DNA of 64,000 nt from NCBI GenBank assembly GCA_000151295.1, contig GG745329.1, positions 1,723,570 to 1,787,569 of the forward strand. Direction: 5' to 3'. A program made the translations under genes and the position numbers. This stretch comes from Allomyces macrogynus ATCC 38327. Lineage: Eukaryota; Blastocladiomycota; Blastocladiomycetes; Blastocladiales; Blastocladiaceae. Below the pieces are notes generated by a model. It was not told the DNA's origin. It was given only the letters and a program-made list of their open reading frames with translations, and made no database searches. This document shows, piece after piece, positions 13,901 to 22,990 of the stretch; the stretch's first letter is position 1; each line of letters begins with the position of its first letter.

Positions 13901-15378
13901 CGCAGTGCGACGAGTCCGGCGATGAACACGTCGCCGTCTTTTATGGACCTCGTCTCGCACCAGGCCGCGCCGCGGTCGCGCACCACGAGCGCGGCGAGCG
14001 GCCTGTCCAAGTCTCCGTCAATAGCATCGGTGGCCGCCGCGGGCCACGAATGGATGCGCGTCTACCTCCTGCACCGCACGACCAAGGCCGAGTGGCGGCT
14101 GCTCGGCAAGCGCACGGTCAAGCACTGCATTATTGGATTGCCGCTGATCGTGACGCTCGCAAAGGACATGTCGCAGCTCGACTTGTTCGAGCTTGTGCAG
14201 CAGCGGTTCGGCAAGCGGCTTGCGCTCGGAGCGCCGCTCACGCCGCTGACGCCGCCGACGCCCACGGCACCTGCATCGTCGCCGCTCTCTCCGCTCTCGC
14301 TCAACTTGTTCCGCGGCCGTGGGGCGAGTCGGCCGCGGTCGCCGCCGGTGGCGCCGTTGTCGGTCGTGATTCCCACCATGGGCGAACCACGGACGCTGCG
14401 CGTCTGGCAGCCAGTGCACCGTCGTCGACCAAGTCCCCGAGGAGCCCCACGGCCTCGTCATCTACACCACCATCGTCGCAATCGAAGGGTACCTTGGCGC
14501 CGGTGTCGCCGTCAAGCGCTTCCTCGAGCACCTCGACTCCCATCAAGCAGTTCCCGTTCATTTTGCGCGCCGTGGACCGCACTGGCAAGCAGTGTGGCAG
14601 GTGCCCGGTGATTTCCGGGTGCCACGGGTGCGAACTCAAGCCGCTTCCCATCCCGCTTAACGCAACCAAGCATGACTCGTACGTGATCGAGTGGCACAAG
14701 TCGGTCAAGCTCTCCCTCCTCGACGAGGAGCACGAGCACAATTCCGTCACGAGCGAAACCATTGACCACGCGGCGTCCACGAGCGGCGTCGCATTGGAAG
14801 ACGTGCTCGCGTCGTACGTCGAGGCCGAGGACGTCCCCGACTTTGACTGCGCGAAATGCCAGCTACGGCGGCGCGCGCGCAAGCGCGAGACCATCTACCG
14901 CCTGCCGCCGGTTCTGCTCGTGCACGTGAAACGGTTCCACTTTGACGTGGCCGGGTCGTCCAAGAACGCGTGCGCGGTCGCGGTCCCATGGCGCAACGTC
15001 GACTTGGCGCCCTACACGACGCACGCGGCCGGAGAGCGCATGTACGACGTGGTCTCGTTCATCAACCACTTGGGCGATTTCGAGGGCGGGCATTATTTCA
15101 CGGCTGCGCGCCGCGGGGATGTCTGGCATGTGTTTGATGACGACGCGGTGCATGTGGCCGCCGCGACGGACCCGATCACGAGCCGCGACGTCTACGTGCT
15201 GTGCTTGCAGCGGCAGGGGGTCGCGATGGACGAGGTGATGCGCAAGTGGGTCAGGGAAGTGGCAGAACTGCTTGCGCCGCCGCCAGGGACGGAAAAGACA
15301 GGAACCAGTGTGCCAGCGGGGGCGGCAGCGATGGACCCGTCACGCAAGGCGCGCACCGGGCGCAAGTCGGCGGTGTGA
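10961..15378 (+). CDS. USP-family ubiquitin-specific protease with DUSP domain (USP32/USP15-like)
   Basis: Cysteine protease that removes ubiquitin from proteins. Two exons, 10961-14488 and 14551-15378; the intron (GTACCT...CAG, 62 bp) preserves phase, about 1,451 residues. An in-frame ATG at 11024 could be the real start. Order: Ser/Thr-rich N-terminus; an EF-hand-like helical segment (LDAKLAFVFGLF...) as in USP32; a DUSP domain (ISKRWWTVWCEYVRY); a ubiquitin-like segment; then the catalytic domain. The Cys box reads GLDNLGNSCFFGSAVQLL and the His box GGHYFTAARRGDVWHVFDDD, so the catalytic Cys and His are present. Zinc-ribbon pairs IECTVCG and DFDCAKCQ are intact, and an extra Cys cluster GRCPVISGCHGC resembles the CPWYRFCRGC of USP4/15/32. 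The catalytic domain has a large Ser/Pro/Thr insert around the intron, where the exact splice is least certain. Confidence 0.88.
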
Positions 15379-15862
15379 GACTGGGCCCGGAGATGGCGGG
15401 GACGTGGTAGCTGGGAGGGTGGAGAAGTCTGGGAACAGGTTACTCTGTCGGCTCGAAGCGCGTGTGATTCCAATAGCATCGTTTTTCTCGCGCTCTCGCA
15501 TGGCTCTTGGCCGCGCCTTGGTGTGCACGAGGTCGACTTGACCAAGACGCGACCACGTGTGAATGATCTGTGGTAAAGCGCCGCCCGTCCTCTTCCATCG
15601 CCGCGATTTTCCACTTCTTGCACGACCGAGATGCCCACAGCCACTTGCTGCATTGCGAACAAGACCCCCGCACTGCCCGCGGAGCTCAGGCACTGCCGTT
15701 TTTCCGAGCAGTCATTGACTTTGAGCGGCGCTGAACCGTGGGGCAGCACAACCTCCACCTCCACCAAGTCTCGACTCGGCCCCCCTGCCGGTCGCCGCAA
15801 GTCAACCGATCCCTTGACCCCAGCACACGATCCAGATTCTCTCAGCGCTCCAAGAACCAACT
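15379..15862. other. Intergenic region downstream of the USP gene
   Basis: About 480 bp between two plus-strand genes. No convincing coding frame, repeat or RNA gene seen. Confidence 0.35.
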
Positions 15863-17446
15863 ATGCGGCCTGCGACCGGCCGTGCCGCGGGCCTCGCCGC
15901 GCCCGCACCTGAACCGACCCACGCGATCCCGCACCCGGCCCCGGCACGCAGCTCCACGCGTCTCCGCGCACCGCCGACGGGCCTCGACGGCCCGCTACCA
16001 ACTTGCATCCCACCAATGTTCGGCCTGGTCCCCCGCGCGCGGTCCCCACCGCCACCAATGGGGCCTGCCGCGGCGTCCAGCACGTTTGCGGCACCCGTGC
16101 CAAGGAAACCCGCCCCGACGCGATCGCCGATCGGCAGTGCGCGCGCTATCCACCCGGGCAGCAAGCCGACGGCAGCGGTCGGGTCACCGTCGCGAGTGGC
16201 GTACCCGTCGCCGTCGCCGTCGCCGCACCGGCTGCACGCACCGTTACCACCGACGCCCGTTGCGACGTCGAGCCGGCCAGCGTCGCTGCACTCGATCAGC
16301 GGCGGGGCGTCGGCAAGTCGCCCAGCGTCGCTGCACTCTCACTGCGGTGGGCACAGTGTGCCGCATGCAGCGACAGCGTCGTCGCCCTCTTCAAGTCGCT
16401 CAGCGTCCCTGCACTCGATTCGCAATGGGCCAGGTGTGGTGCGTGCACCTGCCGTGACGGCTGCCGCGGCAGGTGGTCCGAGAACACGCGCGAGTCCCGC
16501 CACCGCGTTCCCCACAACGCGTCCGCGGCCTATCGCAGGACCCAACGCGAGCCAACGTGCAGTGGCGCCGCCGCTCCCGCCGCGCGCGCGGTCCCCTGCG
16601 ACCAAGCCGCTGCCGGACCTGCCTGCGGTACCGCCGCTAGCCACCTCGTCGTCGAGCACGCCCGTATCGGTCTCGACAACGCCGCCCTTGCCGGACGTGC
16701 ACGTCACCCCCACGCACACCGTCCCGCCGCCCGCCATCCGGCGGCGCAAGAAGCGGCGCACGCGGTCAATCGTATCCGTATCTGCGAGCGTCGCATCGAG
16801 TATGGCGACGGCCGTCGCCGCGTCGACGGCGTCGCTCGGGTCGCGGTGGCGCACGGCGGTCCCGGGACTGCGGCGCGCCAAGACGGCAACCGCAACAGTT
16901 GCGAGCGGGTCAAATGTGATGGGCGCTCGGCGCGGAAGACCGGTCACGTCGCCCACTAAAAACACCGCACCAACCCGAAATCCAGCGCGCGCGCTGCTTG
17001 CTGCACCCACAGGAGCGCGGCCGCGCGCCAAGTCGACGAGTCTCCTGGCGACCCCAACGGCGCGTGCTGCGCGAACGAAACCGATAGCGGCGGGGCCGCC
17101 CGCACGCGTCCGCGCGGGCACGATGCCGGCATCCACCACCGCACCGGCCGCACTACCACCACCACCTGCCGATGCGGTCATGGCGCGGTTTGTCGCGTTA
17201 CGAGCGCAGATCCGCGCCGTGAACGCGCGGCTTGCGGCCGATGAGAATGCGCGGTTCCGAGCGGCGGTTGAGGCCGTGTGCCCTGAATCGGCGGAAGGTG
17301 CGGGGCCGGCGGCGTCGCCTGCGGAATCGTCGGCGAGCTGGACGACGATTGAGAGTAGTGGAGAGGGGAGCAATAGTGGAAGTAGAGGGCTAAGCGGAGG
17401 GGGAGAGTCGGCGCCGGACTTGTCGGCGTTGCACACTGGCGTGTGA
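15863..17446 (+). CDS. Low-complexity Pro/Ala/Ser/Thr-rich hypothetical protein
   Basis: Single open frame of 527 residues that I do not recognise. Most of it is predicted disordered: Pro/Ala/Ser/Thr-rich with basic patches (RRRKKRRTR near residue 295). Three imperfect repeats with the core PASLHS / SASLHS lie near residues 138-192. The only part with regular structure is near the C-terminus, where VMARFVALRAQIRAVNARLAADENARF suggests a short amphipathic helix or coiled coil, followed by a Ser/Gly-rich acidic tail. The opposite strand is also open for 414 codons, as is common at this GC content; I prefer this strand because it keeps the coiled-coil and the internal repeats in a plausible composition. 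Function unknown; a cytoskeletal or scaffold role would be a guess. Confidence 0.5.
   Translation: MRPATGRAAGLAAPAPEPTHAIPHPAPARSSTRLRAPPTGLDGPLPTCIPPMFGLVPRARSPPPPMGPAAASSTFAAPVPRKPAPTRSPIGSARAIHPGSKPTAAVGSPSRVAYPSPSPSPHRLHAPLPPTPVATSSRPASLHSISGGASASRPASLHSHCGGHSVPHAATASSPSSSRSASLHSIRNGPGVVRAPAVTAAAAGGPRTRASPATAFPTTRPRPIAGPNASQRAVAPPLPPRARSPATKPLPDLPAVPPLATSSSSTPVSVSTTPPLPDVHVTPTHTVPPPAIRRRKKRRTRSIVSVSASVASSMATAVAASTASLGSRWRTAVPGLRRAKTATATVASGSNVMGARRGRPVTSPTKNTAPTRNPARALLAAPTGARPRAKSTSLLATPTARAARTKPIAAGPPARVRAGTMPASTTAPAALPPPPADAVMARFVALRAQIRAVNARLAADENARFRAAVEAVCPESAEGAGPAASPAESSASWTTIESSGEGSNSGSRGLSGGGESAPDLSALHTGV
16270..16440 (+). repeat. Imperfect in-gene tandem repeat (PASLHS units)
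   Basis: Three copies of a unit built on cagcgtcgctgcactc spaced about 50-80 bp apart inside the hypothetical gene at 15863-17446. The third copy has changed one base (cgtccctgcac). Confidence 0.6.
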
Positions 17447-17639
17447 TGACGGTGAATGAAATAGAAAGCTGCTAGACGTCGCGAATCGCAAGACGAGAGG
17501 AGAAAAGACAAATGAAACGCATATGCTGTATTCACACACGCGGGCCGACTCGACTCGTGCCTTTGCCCGACGCCGACGACCACGCGTCAACAACGGCGCA
17601 CCCATGCACCGCCCGGCGGGCCCCACGACCCACACTGGC

Positions 17640-18886
17640 TTAGACCTTGTCGTAGTCGAGCTTGGTCTCGAGTTTCTTTGCGTCGGCAACCTTGCGCACG
17701 GCCTTCATGAAATCGTCCTGGATCACATAATCGCGCTCGTCGCGAATCGCAAACATGCCAGCCTCCGTGCACACGTTGCGCAAATCGGCGCCATTGAACC
17801 CGTCCGATAACTTGACGACGGCCTCGTAGTCGATATCCGATTGCTTGTTGATCTTGGCCGAGTGAATCTTAAGGATCTCGAGCCGCCCGAGCTCATTCGG
17901 CAGCGGAATCTCAATCTTGCGGTCAAGCCGCCCCGGGCGCAGGAGCGCCGGATCGAGCGTGTCGGGTCGGTTGGTGGCCATGATGATCTTGGTCTTGCCG
18001 AGGTAGTCGAACCCGTCCATTTGGTTGAGCAGTTCCATGAGCGTGCGCTGCACTTCACGGTCGGCCGATGTGCCTTCCGAGAAACGGCGGCCGCCAATCG
18101 CGTCGATCTCGTCCATGAAAATAATGCACGGCTCGTGCTCCTTGGCGTAGCCAAACATTTCGCGAATCACACGCGCCGACTCGCCAATGTACTTGTCGAT
18201 AATGGCCGACGAGACCACTTTGAGGAAGGAGGTTTCGAGAGTCGCGGCGACGGCGCGGGCCAGGAGCGTCTTGCCGGTACCGGGCGGGCCGTATCTAAAT
18301 AATGATGGAGCCGCACGCGTCAATGAGCCGATCATGGCCGTATCGTAGAGACACCCAAGACGTACAGCAGCACGCCCTTTGGCGGGCGAATCCCGACACG
18401 CAAAAACAGTTCCGGGTTGATGAGCGGCAGTTCAATCACCTCGCGCAGTTCGCGAATCTGGTCGGACAGTCCACCAATCCCGGCAAACGAGACGTCGCCA
18501 GGGTCCTCGGTCGACATGTTGTAGACGAGCGGGTCGACTTCGCGCGGCAAGATGCGCATGATGGTCAAGGTGGTCATGTCGAGCGCGACACGCGTCGATG
18601 GCGTGAGCTTGGTCTTGTCGACTTTCGCGCGGCATCCCACGACGTAGCGCGGGCCCGACGAGGCCTTGACAATAAATTTCTCTTCGTCGAGCTGCTTGAG
18701 CACCTCGCCAATGATTTGGCCGACGGTTTGCAGTGCCTTGATGTCGTCCTCGGTCTTGGTGTACTCGCGCTCCAAATCGCGCAGGCCCAGGCGCAGGTCC
18801 TTGAGCTTGGCCTCGATGGTGCGGTGCGCGAGCAGGGCCTTGCGGTAGTCGCCGAGCGCCTTGGTGCGGCGGTCGTCAGCGGACAT
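17640..18886 (-). CDS. RPT4: RPT4, AAA ATPase subunit of the 26S proteasome base
   Basis: One of six ring ATPases that unfold ubiquitinated substrates and open the 20S gate. Exons (minus): 18886-18366 and 18294-17640; the 71-bp intron (GTACGT...TTTAG) splits the codon before YGPPGTGKT, and joining restores [17 protein letters not shown]. About 391 residues, normal for the family. N-terminal coiled coil (residues about 10-60), OB-like domain ([15 protein letters not shown]), Walker A GPPGTGKT, Walker [16 protein letters not shown], sensor IIMATNRPD, arginine fingers RPGRLDRKI. The N-terminal sequence and the ending [16 protein letters not shown] identify RPT4 (PSMC6) and not another RPT. It converges with the hypothetical gene on the left and diverges from an unknown membrane protein on the right. 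Confidence 0.96.
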
Positions 18887-19501
18887 GGTGTTGGGGGAGG
18901 AGGATCACGTTGACGCGCGGGTAGGTCGGGTACGGTTGGTGCGCGTCGGGCAGTTGGCGACGCGACGGATTGTGGTTAATTGCAGCGCGTGGTCGATAGC
19001 GGCGGTGCTCGTGCAGTCGTCGCGGGCACGGTCGCGATGGTGGTGGTGCTGGCCGTGATCTCCTTGGCGAGGTCGACCGTGACGATGGCCGAGGCGCGTG
19101 TGGGCGTGATCCACATGCCAGAAACATCGCCAACGGGTGGACCGCGACGGCCCACCGCCAAACCCCAAGACCGCGACAAAACCTGCAACACCTCTCTCAC
19201 TCGAGGCCAAAGCCCAGCTCCGGATCCCGCCCAGACGCGTCTCGGACGGAAGGGAGCCAACGGGGCGTGACCGGCGCGTGTGCGCATTGAACGAACCGTG
19301 CGTCCGCGCGCTGCTCCCCGGTCGAGGAACCGCGCGCCGGCAGCGGTGGTGCGCACTGAGACATGGGCTGTGCTGCCGGGGATGCCAGGCAGCAGGCGCA
19401 GCCGCTCGCGCGTCCATCACACGCACCATCACCGCGCTCCCCGCTGGCGTCGAGTGCCCACCGCGCGCGCTTCCTCTCTCCACCTCTCCTTCCACCAGTG
19501 C
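18887..19501. promoter_or_regulatory. Divergent intergenic region upstream of RPT4
   Basis: About 615 bp separating RPT4 (minus) from the next plus-strand gene. Open in places because of GC content, but no conserved coding signal. I searched for PACE-like proteasome promoter elements by eye and did not find one. Confidence 0.35.
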
Positions 19502-21931
19502 ATGCTGCGCACCATGATCCCGATCTTACCTGTCGACGGCGTGCCGCCCGACAGCCTGGTGCCGCCCACCGCGCACCTCGATGGCTCCCCGCGCGCGCGG
19601 CCAACTCGTGTCGCCGCTACGCCACCGCGGCTCGTGCTGGCCAGCTCGCCGAGCGATGACGACGCTGACGACGACGAGGAACCGCTGCTCCCCGCCGCCG
19701 CAGTCAGCGTGCCGGCCGCGCGCCCCACATCGAGCGAGAGCAAGGCCTCATTACTCGGCACCACCGACAAGTATGCGATCCCGACTGCCGTCGTCGCAAT
19801 CCACGACGATCCCACGCGCGTGCCGTCCCCCGGCTCGATTCTCGCCGCGTCGGCCTCGCTGCACCGGCAACGGCTCGCGCTCCAACCAGGCAAACCGCGC
19901 CGCAGCGCCTGCGCGTGGTGCTGCCACGGCGTCGCGGCCCCGCTCACTCTCGCGCTCCTCCTGACCGCCGTCCTCGCGCTCGTCATGTACGTGCCGCCGA
20001 CGCAACTTGCTGCGCTCGCCAGCGCGCCGCGGCGCGTCGTCATCGACCACCTCCACTTACACGAGTGGAGCAACGCATCGGGAGGGTACCCGGCCGCGCC
20101 GCTCGCCGACGTAATGGCGCGGATGATGGTCGAGACCGAGCCCGAGCCGAAGGTGGCCGATCCGACGGCGTGGACGGTCGCGGGGAAGAAGGAGCCGCCA
20201 GCGTCGTGGCGCCGGCTCGCGCGGTGGATGAATGGGCATGTGGTCGTCGAGGAGGGCGAGTATGCGGTGGAACTGCTGAATCCTGATCCGACGCCGGTGC
20301 CCGACCCGGCGTGGCCGGACCCGAACGTGGTGCACTACGGGTGGGCGCGGCTCGCGCATTTTGGCGGTGGCGGTCACGACGACGGCGCGGTCGAGCACGA
20401 CAAGGTCCCGCGTCCCGTTGCTCAGCTTGGTGTGCCCGTGTCGATTGCCGCGCCCGACGACGCGCACTCGAAGCACTCGATCGATCGGCTCGTGCTGGCT
20501 GGCGTGCCCCATGACACGCCGGCGCGCGACGTGCCGCACCACGAGCTGGCCATGGCCGAGAAAGTGATCCAGGACGCGAAACGCGATAATCATGCTCCCG
20601 ACTTGAGGCGCCACGGGCCCACGTTGGCGGAAAAGGTGATCCAGGACGCGACCCGCGGCGACCCCGCGCCCGACTCGGCGCGTTGGCCGCTGACCATGGC
20701 CGAAAAGGCGGTACTCGACGCGAGCCACGACCAGTTCCCTGCCGAGACCGACAGCAAGCCGCCGGGCACTGGGTACGGCCGCGGTCCGGGCCACTGCTCG
20801 CGCGCGCAGCACCACCAACACCATGGGCACCACCATCACCACGGCCACTGCCACCACGGTCACTGTCCCGATCACCACGGGCGTCACGGGCACCGGCACC
20901 ACAAGCACCCCCACAAGCACCACCACGGCCACCACCGGCACGGGCCCTGTGTGCCTCCGCACCGCTGCGTGTCCTTGACTGCATCGTCGCACGCCGACCA
21001 CGCGCCGTACATTCACGACGCTGAGCAAGGCCCCTGGCCCGACCACGCGTCCTACATGCACGACGCTGAGCGAGGCCCCTGGCTGACCATTCCTTCCCCA
21101 CCCGCGACCCGCACATCGCCCGTCGCGCTCGGCACGCTGCGGATCCCGTCGTTCCGGCCCGTGTTGCATGAGGACGAGACGGTCATCGACCTCGTCCAGG
21201 ATAACGTCGTCTCGCTCCTCGACCCGGTCGCCATACAGCGGTATCTGCAGCCGTTCATCGCGCTCGGCACACGCGCGCCGCCCGTGCAAATCAAGGTGCG
21301 CGGCGCGCCTGTCGTGACCGTGTGGGGCTGGCTGCACAAGCGCACGCAAGTCGAGTCTTTGCTGCTCGTCGACGTGGCCGCGGTCATGGCGCGCGCGATC
21401 AAGGTCACGGTGCCCGAAACGAAACTCGAGCCGCACCGCGTCGTCGTGGCCGCGGGCAAGGAGGGGAAACCCGTGACCGAGTACCGTCTCCACGCGCGCG
21501 CCGAGTTCATGAACCCGTGGCCCGTCTCAGCGAGCGTGCCCGTGGCCGCGCGCGTGCCAGTGCGGCGCGTCGTGCCCGGCGGCCAAGAGCTGTCGCCGGT
21601 GCTGGTCGAGGTGGTGGTCCCGAGCACGGGCGTGCTCAAGGTGCGCGACGCCGAGTCGGGTCGGCCGACAAATGTCGACGTGGAACTGCGCGTTCCAGCG
21701 GCCAATTTGCCGGCCGTATTTGAGCTCGGCAAGGAGTATTATGCGGGACGCGCCGTGACGGTGCAGGTCGGGCCAGATGTGCGTGTGGATCCCAAGGAGG
21801 CTGGGCTTGATGGAGTACTGGGTGAGTCCGGGTTGGTGCTGACGCTGGTCAAGCCCGGTACGGATGCGGATGGGGTCGCGACGTGGGCGCATGCGATGGT
21901 GGAGACGGTGCTGCGCGCTGTCGCGGTTTGA
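19502..21931 (+). CDS. Unknown single-pass membrane protein with repeats and a His-rich tract
   Basis: About 809 residues from the ATG at 19502 (MLRTMIPILP); the next ATG at 19514 is equally possible, and the frame stays open upstream. Not recognised. A disordered acidic N-terminus is followed by one hydrophobic segment (VAAPLTLALLLTAVLALVMYV, about residues 140-160) with Arg-rich residues before it, fitting a type II membrane protein with a lumenal or external C-terminus. Next come three 24-28-residue repeats containing AEKVIQDA / AEKAVLDA (20550-20720), a run of about 45 residues that is mostly His with Gly/Cys/Pro (20805-20945), and two copies of HDAE.GPW (about 21010-21085). The C-terminal 250 residues look like a beta-rich folded domain (VRGAPVVTVWGWLHKRTQ; VLVEVVVPSTGVLKV), faintly like LEA-2-type vacuolar membrane proteins. 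The His tract suggests metal binding; that is inference. Confidence 0.6.
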   Translation: MLRTMIPILPVDGVPPDSLVPPTAHLDGSPRARPTRVAATPPRLVLASSPSDDDADDDEEPLLPAAAVSVPAARPTSSESKASLLGTTDKYAIPTAVVAIHDDPTRVPSPGSILAASASLHRQRLALQPGKPRRSACAWCCHGVAAPLTLALLLTAVLALVMYVPPTQLAALASAPRRVVIDHLHLHEWSNASGGYPAAPLADVMARMMVETEPEPKVADPTAWTVAGKKEPPASWRRLARWMNGHVVVEEGEYAVELLNPDPTPVPDPAWPDPNVVHYGWARLAHFGGGGHDDGAVEHDKVPRPVAQLGVPVSIAAPDDAHSKHSIDRLVLAGVPHDTPARDVPHHELAMAEKVIQDAKRDNHAPDLRRHGPTLAEKVIQDATRGDPAPDSARWPLTMAEKAVLDASHDQFPAETDSKPPGTGYGRGPGHCSRAQHHQHHGHHHHHGHCHHGHCPDHHGRHGHRHHKHPHKHHHGHHRHGPCVPPHRCVSLTASSHADHAPYIHDAEQGPWPDHASYMHDAERGPWLTIPSPPATRTSPVALGTLRIPSFRPVLHEDETVIDLVQDNVVSLLDPVAIQRYLQPFIALGTRAPPVQIKVRGAPVVTVWGWLHKRTQVESLLLVDVAAVMARAIKVTVPETKLEPHRVVVAAGKEGKPVTEYRLHARAEFMNPWPVSASVPVAARVPVRRVVPGGQELSPVLVEVVVPSTGVLKVRDAESGRPTNVDVELRVPAANLPAVFELGKEYYAGRAVTVQVGPDVRVDPKEAGLDGVLGESGLVLTLVKPGTDADGVATWAHAMVETVLRAVAV
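20550..20730 (+). repeat. Three tandem in-gene repeats (AEKVIQDA units)
   Basis: The unit runs roughly from atggccgagaaagtgatcca to the next atggcc/ttggcg. Three copies encode MAEKVIQDAK, LAEKVIQDAT and MAEKAVLDAS, each followed by D/R...PD/PAE. They sit directly before the His-rich tract. Confidence 0.7.
20805..20945 (+). repeat. His-codon-rich tract
   Basis: Dense cac/cat triplets coding for about 45 residues, more than half His, with interspersed Gly, Cys, Pro and Lys. It is in frame within the unknown membrane protein gene. Confidence 0.8.
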
Positions 21932-22005
21932 TTGATGGCGGGCGTGATGCGCTCAGAGACAGAGAAATTGGGTTTTGGGTCAAGAACAAACGGTTTTTTG
22001 TTTGG

Positions 22006-22659
22006 TTACTGGATCAATCCGAAGACAATGGCCGTTGGTCGGCAAAGACAAGGTGCTGCGCGCGCACGCGCGCCGTCTTGTCGTAGAGCGACGCTATGGA
22101 TGTCGAGAATCGCTGTCAGATCGTCTCGCCACGTTGTTAAGAGCGCAAACCCGAACAACGTACCAACAGCCTCGGCGTCGGCGCTCACGCTCGGCACCCT
22201 TACGCGACGCGACCTTGCCGCATTCGTGCGCCCGTCGCGGTCCTCGCCCTCGAGCACCGGCGGCACCGGGTCGACCTGGCACGCGTGCGACCTGAGCACC
22301 TCGCGCTCCACAGCCAAATCGCGGCACGCGGCCTGGTGCGTGTGCCGCACCGCGTGCAAGTCCTGCAGCACCGTATGCGCACGGTCCTCGGCGACACGCA
22401 CGCGCAGCTCGAGCGACTGGTCGACGAGCTCGGTCGGTGCCGCCGATGCCTCGGCGTTCGCGGCCATGGCGCGCGAGTAGGGCAGGCCGTTGACGGTCAT
22501 GCTCGGTGCCGCGAGCTTGAACCAACGATCGACGAGCTGGTCGACTTGCTGCTCGATGGCGCGGCGCGTGGCCGGGTTCAGCGGCGTGCCCGGGCCGAGC
22601 GCCGTCTCGGCGTTTTGCAGGGCTTCGGCTAGCATCGCGTCGCGGACCTTGCCTCGCAC
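22006..22659 (-). CDS. Possible Mis14/Nsl1-type kinetochore protein (5' end unresolved)
   Basis: About 215 residues shown; the frame has no ATG at its upstream edge and continues to about 22735, so a first exon or different start is missing. An ATG at 22739 (MTATAAPQAN...) is in another frame and I could not join the two with matching phase. The pattern of N-terminal helix (VRDAMLAEALQNAETALG), a second helix IEQQVDQLVDRWFKLAA, then PSMTVNGLPYSRA and a long coiled coil (LVDQSLELRVRVAEDRAHTV) resembles Mis14/Nsl1, which has a VNG/INGL motif before its coiled coil and belongs to the Mis12 kinetochore complex. This is pattern-level evidence only; a generic coiled-coil protein remains possible. 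Confidence 0.42.
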   Translation of the reverse strand: MRGKVRDAMLAEALQNAETALGPGTPLNPATRRAIEQQVDQLVDRWFKLAAPSMTVNGLPYSRAMAANAEASAAPTELVDQSLELRVRVAEDRAHTVLQDLHAVRHTHQAACRDLAVEREVLRSHACQVDPVPPVLEGEDRDGRTNAARSRRVRVPSVSADAEAVGTLFGFALLTTWRDDLTAILDIHSVALRQDGARARAAPCLCRPTAIVFGLIQ

Positions 22660-22990
22660 GGCTTTCGCGTAGTGCGGGGTCGCAAGGGGATGCGCTCGTA
22701 CGGGTCGTCGTTGGCCTGTGGGGCCGCGGTGGCAGTCATGGCGGCGGCGGCACTTGGTGGAGAAGGCAGAGAGCGGGCGAGTGCGGCAAGTAACGGCGCG
22801 GTCGTGTGCTGCCGGCGAGCGTGGGCAGATCAGCGCCAGGGGTTCTATCAGTCGTTCCCCTCATAGCGGCAGTCGCTCCCCTGATGGCGGTCCTTGGGCC
22901 GACAGCGACAGCGTCGCCTCCCCACGCTGACGCTGCGCTCGCAACACCAACGATAACGCACCATTACTTGCTGCACGACGACCGCCGGCC

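Noticed and set aside
16339..17583. 414-codon minus-strand frame over the low-complexity gene
   Set aside because: Composition is equally low-complexity, but the plus strand has the repeats and terminal coiled coil; kept only as a caution.
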